A DNA stretch of 64,000 nt, from contig JACSVZ010000006.1 of NCBI GenBank assembly GCA_014706295.1, positions 32,810,848 to 32,874,847 on the forward strand, given 5' to 3'. This DNA comes from Lycocorax pyrrhopterus obiensis (lineage: Eukaryota > Chordata > Aves > Passeriformes > Paradisaeidae). Below are positions 60,408 through 64,000 of the stretch, piece after piece (position 1 is the first letter of the stretch; every line of letters begins with the position of its first letter). The position numbers and the translations under genes are program-made. The notes beneath the pieces were generated by a model. The model was not told the DNA's origin, ran no database searches, and saw nothing but the letters and a program-made list of their open reading frames with translations.

Positions 60408-60774
60408 AGAAATGGAAGTTAAAAGAAGCATTTAGGAAAATCTATGATCTGTTATTAGAATGGCAATGAAGAGGTTTCATTTACTGAATTAACATTTTAA
60501 TTGGGACTTCATTAAGCTACAAATTTAATGTATTCTGTGTCTTCAAATATGATGTTACTTTGGTTGGAAAGGAGTATTCTAGAAGGTCTAAACCAGCCTG
60601 AAAATGGCTCTGCATTGGCTTGTGATCGTTTCCCCTTTTCCACAGTCATCTGTCTCCCTAATCCTTCATGCATTATCCAGCCAGGTAGGACTGAGACAGA
60701 TTGTAAAAGTACAGGAGACTCGGCATCATGTGTTCATTCCCAGTCCCATAGATACTAACCAGAGGATAACATAA

Positions 60775-61333
60775 TGTCCTGGTTTCAGCTGGGATGGAGT
60801 TTTTTCCTAGTAGCTGGTGCAGTGCTGTTTTTGATTCAGTATGAGAATGATGTCGATAACACACTGGTGTTTGGTTGTTGCTAAGCAGTGCTTACCCCAA
60901 GTCAAGGACTTTTCAGTGTCCTCACAGGCTCTGCCGGCGAGGAAGTGCACAAGAAGCTGTGAGGGAGGATGGCCAGGACAGCTGGCCTGAACTGACCAAA
61001 GGGATATTCCATACCATGGAATGTCATGCTCAGGATATAAACTGGGAGGAAGGTGGCTGGGAGCTTCTGATGGCTGGTCAGGGACAGGCTGGGCATTGGT
61101 CAGCAGGTGGGGTTTATTCCTCTCCCTCTCTTTTTGTTGTCTCCCTTTTCACTGCAATTATACTGTTATTGTTATTAGATTAGTTTTATTTTATTTCAGT
61201 TATTAAATTTTTCTTAACTCATAGGTTTTACTTCTTTTTTCTGATTCTCCTCCCCCTCCTACTGTGATGTGTGTGAGTGTGTGACCAAGTAGCTGCGTGG
61301 TACTTATTTCCTGGCTGGGCTTAAACCAGGATA
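60775..61333 (+). mobile_element. ERVL-type solo LTR, + orientation, nearly complete
   Basis: Starts TGTCCTGGTTTCAGCTGGGA and ends near TTAAACCAGGATA, matching a common avian ERVL-type LTR from memory. It keeps a TATA box (TATAAA, 61036-61041) and a poly(A) signal (ATTAAA, 61202-61207). Flanks are CATAA (60770-60774) and CTTAA (61334-61338), an imperfect 5-bp target duplication typical of ERVL. No internal viral sequence, so it is a recombinant solo LTR. Confidence 0.88.
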
Positions 61334-64000
61334 CTTAAAGAACTGCATTGACTGGAAGCAGAAGACAGTTTGTGAGCCTGAAGGAATATAAACAGCAAGG
61401 ATAACATGGGAACTTTTGTCCACCATCGAAGATAAACCACACAGAGGTTTAGTGTAGTGGGAATGGTAAAATCTAGTTTGTTATTCTATAATGGCATTTC
61501 ATACTAGCCAGGATGTTAAGTGGATTAACAAAGAAAAAAGTTTTTAAGAATCTGCTACAGGGATATTAGCCATAAGTGAGACAAGGTTTCTAAGAAAAGG
61601 AAGTAATCTGTATATTATTTTTGAAACAATAGAACAGATGTGCTCAAAGCCATTCTGTTATCTCCAGTTTTATCAGCTAATCTAATGAGACATGTCCACA
61701 GACCATATCATGATTACCCTCATGCTGTAATATGTGTTCATCTGATATTAATTATGGATACTTTAGACTTAAATTAGCTGTGCTATAGTGGCATTTATTG
61801 CTCATAGACTCCAAAAGGAGGAAGCTACCCAGAAAAGGTAGTACCTCGGTACATCAGTTCCTCAGTAGCTTGGCTCCTACTGCACAATCTACAAATTGCT
61901 GACTATTGTGGTAGCAGGCTGTTTGCATACACTAAATAGAAAGGAGATGTTATGGCAGAATTAAGGCACTGGTTACAATGTTTCTGCCTGCAACCACTTT
62001 CCCTTCACAGCATATTCATAGAAGGAAAAGTTTAGACCAGTTCAGTTTTCTTGATTTATTTTTAATGATGGTACTTTTTATCCCTTGCTTCTTACAGTGG
62101 AACTTTGTTGTCACTCTTGCCTTGTAAGTTGCACAACTGGAACTGACTCCTTCAGTATTTGAAAGACTATTATGCTGTGCTCATTCCTTGTACAGTACAT
62201 GTAGGAATAAATTATATATGCCAATTATGTAGGATAGGGTTTGAGAAGTGTTCAATATATACCCTAATGTCAGTGAAATCTGTGGTTAAACCCTCTCCCA
62301 AACTTCATCTTTTCAGATTGAGCATTACATAAGGAATGTTTTTGAAAATCCTAAGTAACTTGCCTTGGCAAATTTTTTTATTGCTATTCTATAAAAAGAG
62401 GAAATTGGAGTGCTAAAATACTGTGTGAGCTATTGTCCCAGCTGACAGCTTCATTAGGGATCACTGACACCAAGTCACTTGGGTGAAAAGTGACAGCCAT
62501 ATAACTCTGCAGAACAGTTATTTTGCCTTGCACACAACCTTTTTACAAGCTGTATGTTTTTGATGATGCTGATTGGGAGGTATAGTGTCACCTATAGACA
62601 AGTGAGCTGGGCATTTTTCAAACCTACAAAGGTGTAATAGTCTGCACTGCAGCGCAAATACATGTTAGCTACGCCCATTTAGTTTGCTGTATCATTTATG
62701 GAGTTACACTGATAGCTACAACCTGGGCTTGATTTCAGAAACAGTTTGTGACAACAGACAGGAGTGACTAGGATGAAAGATGAATGTCACCTTTCAGTGC
62801 TGCATCTGACAAGAGGTCACCTACAAGTTAAAACATCTTTCCAAACCCCTATGTGCCCTTCAATCTCCCATCCTTTAAAAATAACTTTCTTTTCCCTGTT
62901 GTCTCCTCAAATCCAAACTGTATGTAGGAGGTGAGTGTTCTGATCTTCTAATTGCAGTCATTCTCTCACACACAGATTTTTCATTCCTGACCAGCTGTCA
63001 GACATAGCCTCCTAACACAGTACCCAGTGGGTTGCTGTGCCCTCCTGCACTCCTTGCTGGGTCTGTAGGTCAGCCAGCCTCCATACAGTCTCATTTTGTT
63101 TCTTAATTTTTTAGCTTTAGGGCCCTTTATTCACAATAATTGGCTGTCAACAGGAAAATAAATACTATAGTCACAATGTTAAATTGGAAACAAAAGTTGG
63201 AGAAGGAAAAGGAATATTTAAAGAGCTACTTTTTCAGATGTTATTTGAATCCTGTAAAGCTTCGATAGAGCAGAAAAGGTCTGGCAGAAAGCCAGATAGC
63301 AAGGAAGCTCTCCTACTCACAGGAGAGATTAGCTAGGAGGAATAGGAGAAAAAAATGACAGGCGATGCAAAGAACACAGAGGTAGGTAGAAAGACTAGGT
63401 CAGAGCAATGATGTGTTACTGTCCAAGAAGAGTTTTTATTAGAACCTTAAAGCTGAGATATTTGGGTGTGAAGCTGATACACCTGCAGGTCTCTATTGCC
63501 ATCAGTTTTAACAGCAGCTCACTCACCAGTTAGTAGTTCAGGCATGCCTTATCCAGGTCCATCCCTAAATGGCACAAAGTTTTCTTTAGTGTGAGAAGTA
63601 CAATCAACCAGCTTCTGCTTGCCTGGGCTGTATTTGTCAGGAGATGGAGATATGTCCCTTAGTTATGGTTCTAAATGTACCACATGGGGTCTGATGGCCA
63701 ATTTCCTACGCATGACAGAAAGCTGTGAACATCGTGGTGGGAGATCAGACCTTGCAGTCTTGCTGCTCTCCAGTTAAGTAACTGTACTACTGAACCGTAG
63801 AGGGAAGAGCAGCCATAGTGATCTGAGATGCTCTGTCAGTGAAGGACTGTAGGACAGGAGACCATAAATAATAAGATTCACCAATGTATGCCTCTGTCTT
63901 CTATTTTTCTTTTTGTGTTTTTTCCCATGTCTGACTCATCACGTCCATCTGAAGTTTATCTTTGCTTTTCCTATATTAGCTTTTCTGCTCCTTACTTTTA
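61334..64000. other. Intergenic, no gene seen
   Basis: Non-coding, AT-moderate sequence with no recognised repeat, exon or RNA gene up to the window edge. Confidence 0.6.

Noticed and set aside
60875..61183. 102-codon + strand open frame
   Set aside because: It lies entirely within the solo LTR, which is non-coding.
32300..64000. HELT (bHLH-Orange gene), expected beyond SLC25A4 from human gene order
   Set aside because: No basic helix-loop-helix exon or second CpG island was seen; it probably lies outside the window.

Overview
The window looks like nuclear DNA from a bird. It holds two spliced vertebrate genes with clear GT-AG exons, CR1 LINE 3' ends with the typical avian terminal repeat, and solo LTRs that resemble avian ERVL-type LTRs. 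The species cannot be named from the sequence. Family names and human comparisons come from memory, not from a database search.

Layout. 1-6279: non-coding sequence with degraded CR1 fragments, probably the 5' intron of CFAP97 (its promoter is not visible here). 6280-27208: CFAP97 on the + strand in five coding exons, encoding 490 aa, with a 1.7 kb 3' UTR and two large AT-rich introns of about 8.8 and 8.1 kb. 27209-29937: a convergent spacer carrying one CR1 end. 29938-31831: SLC25A4 (adenine nucleotide translocase 1) on the - strand in four compact exons, encoding 298 aa. A CpG-rich promoter follows, with a TATA and a CCAAT box (31830-32300). CFAP97 and SLC25A4 lie tail to tail, as I recall for human 4q35.

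32300-64000: mostly non-coding. It holds a purine-rich block with a GGGAT pentanucleotide array (about 34830-36420), a probable solo LTR (38591-38828), an ERVL-type LTR split by a nested CR1 (46645-47450), a second LTR family (from 59304) and a nearly complete solo ERVL-type LTR with an imperfect 5-bp target duplication (60775-61333). Two CTCF-like motifs point away from each other (41931 and 47838). The only strong coding signal is one EF-hand exon at 57194-57304 on the + strand. It may belong to an EFCAB6-like gene whose other exons are outside the window or unrecognised; one in-frame but weak downstream exon is proposed.

CFAP97 is linked to cilia and flagella. SLC25A4 exchanges ADP and ATP across the inner mitochondrial membrane. 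They are neighbours rather than a functional unit. I found no tRNA, rRNA, CRISPR or bacterial-type features. The most useful leads are the orphan EF-hand exon, the nested transposon structure, the uncharacterised LTR and the 88-nt open-frame intron of CFAP97.
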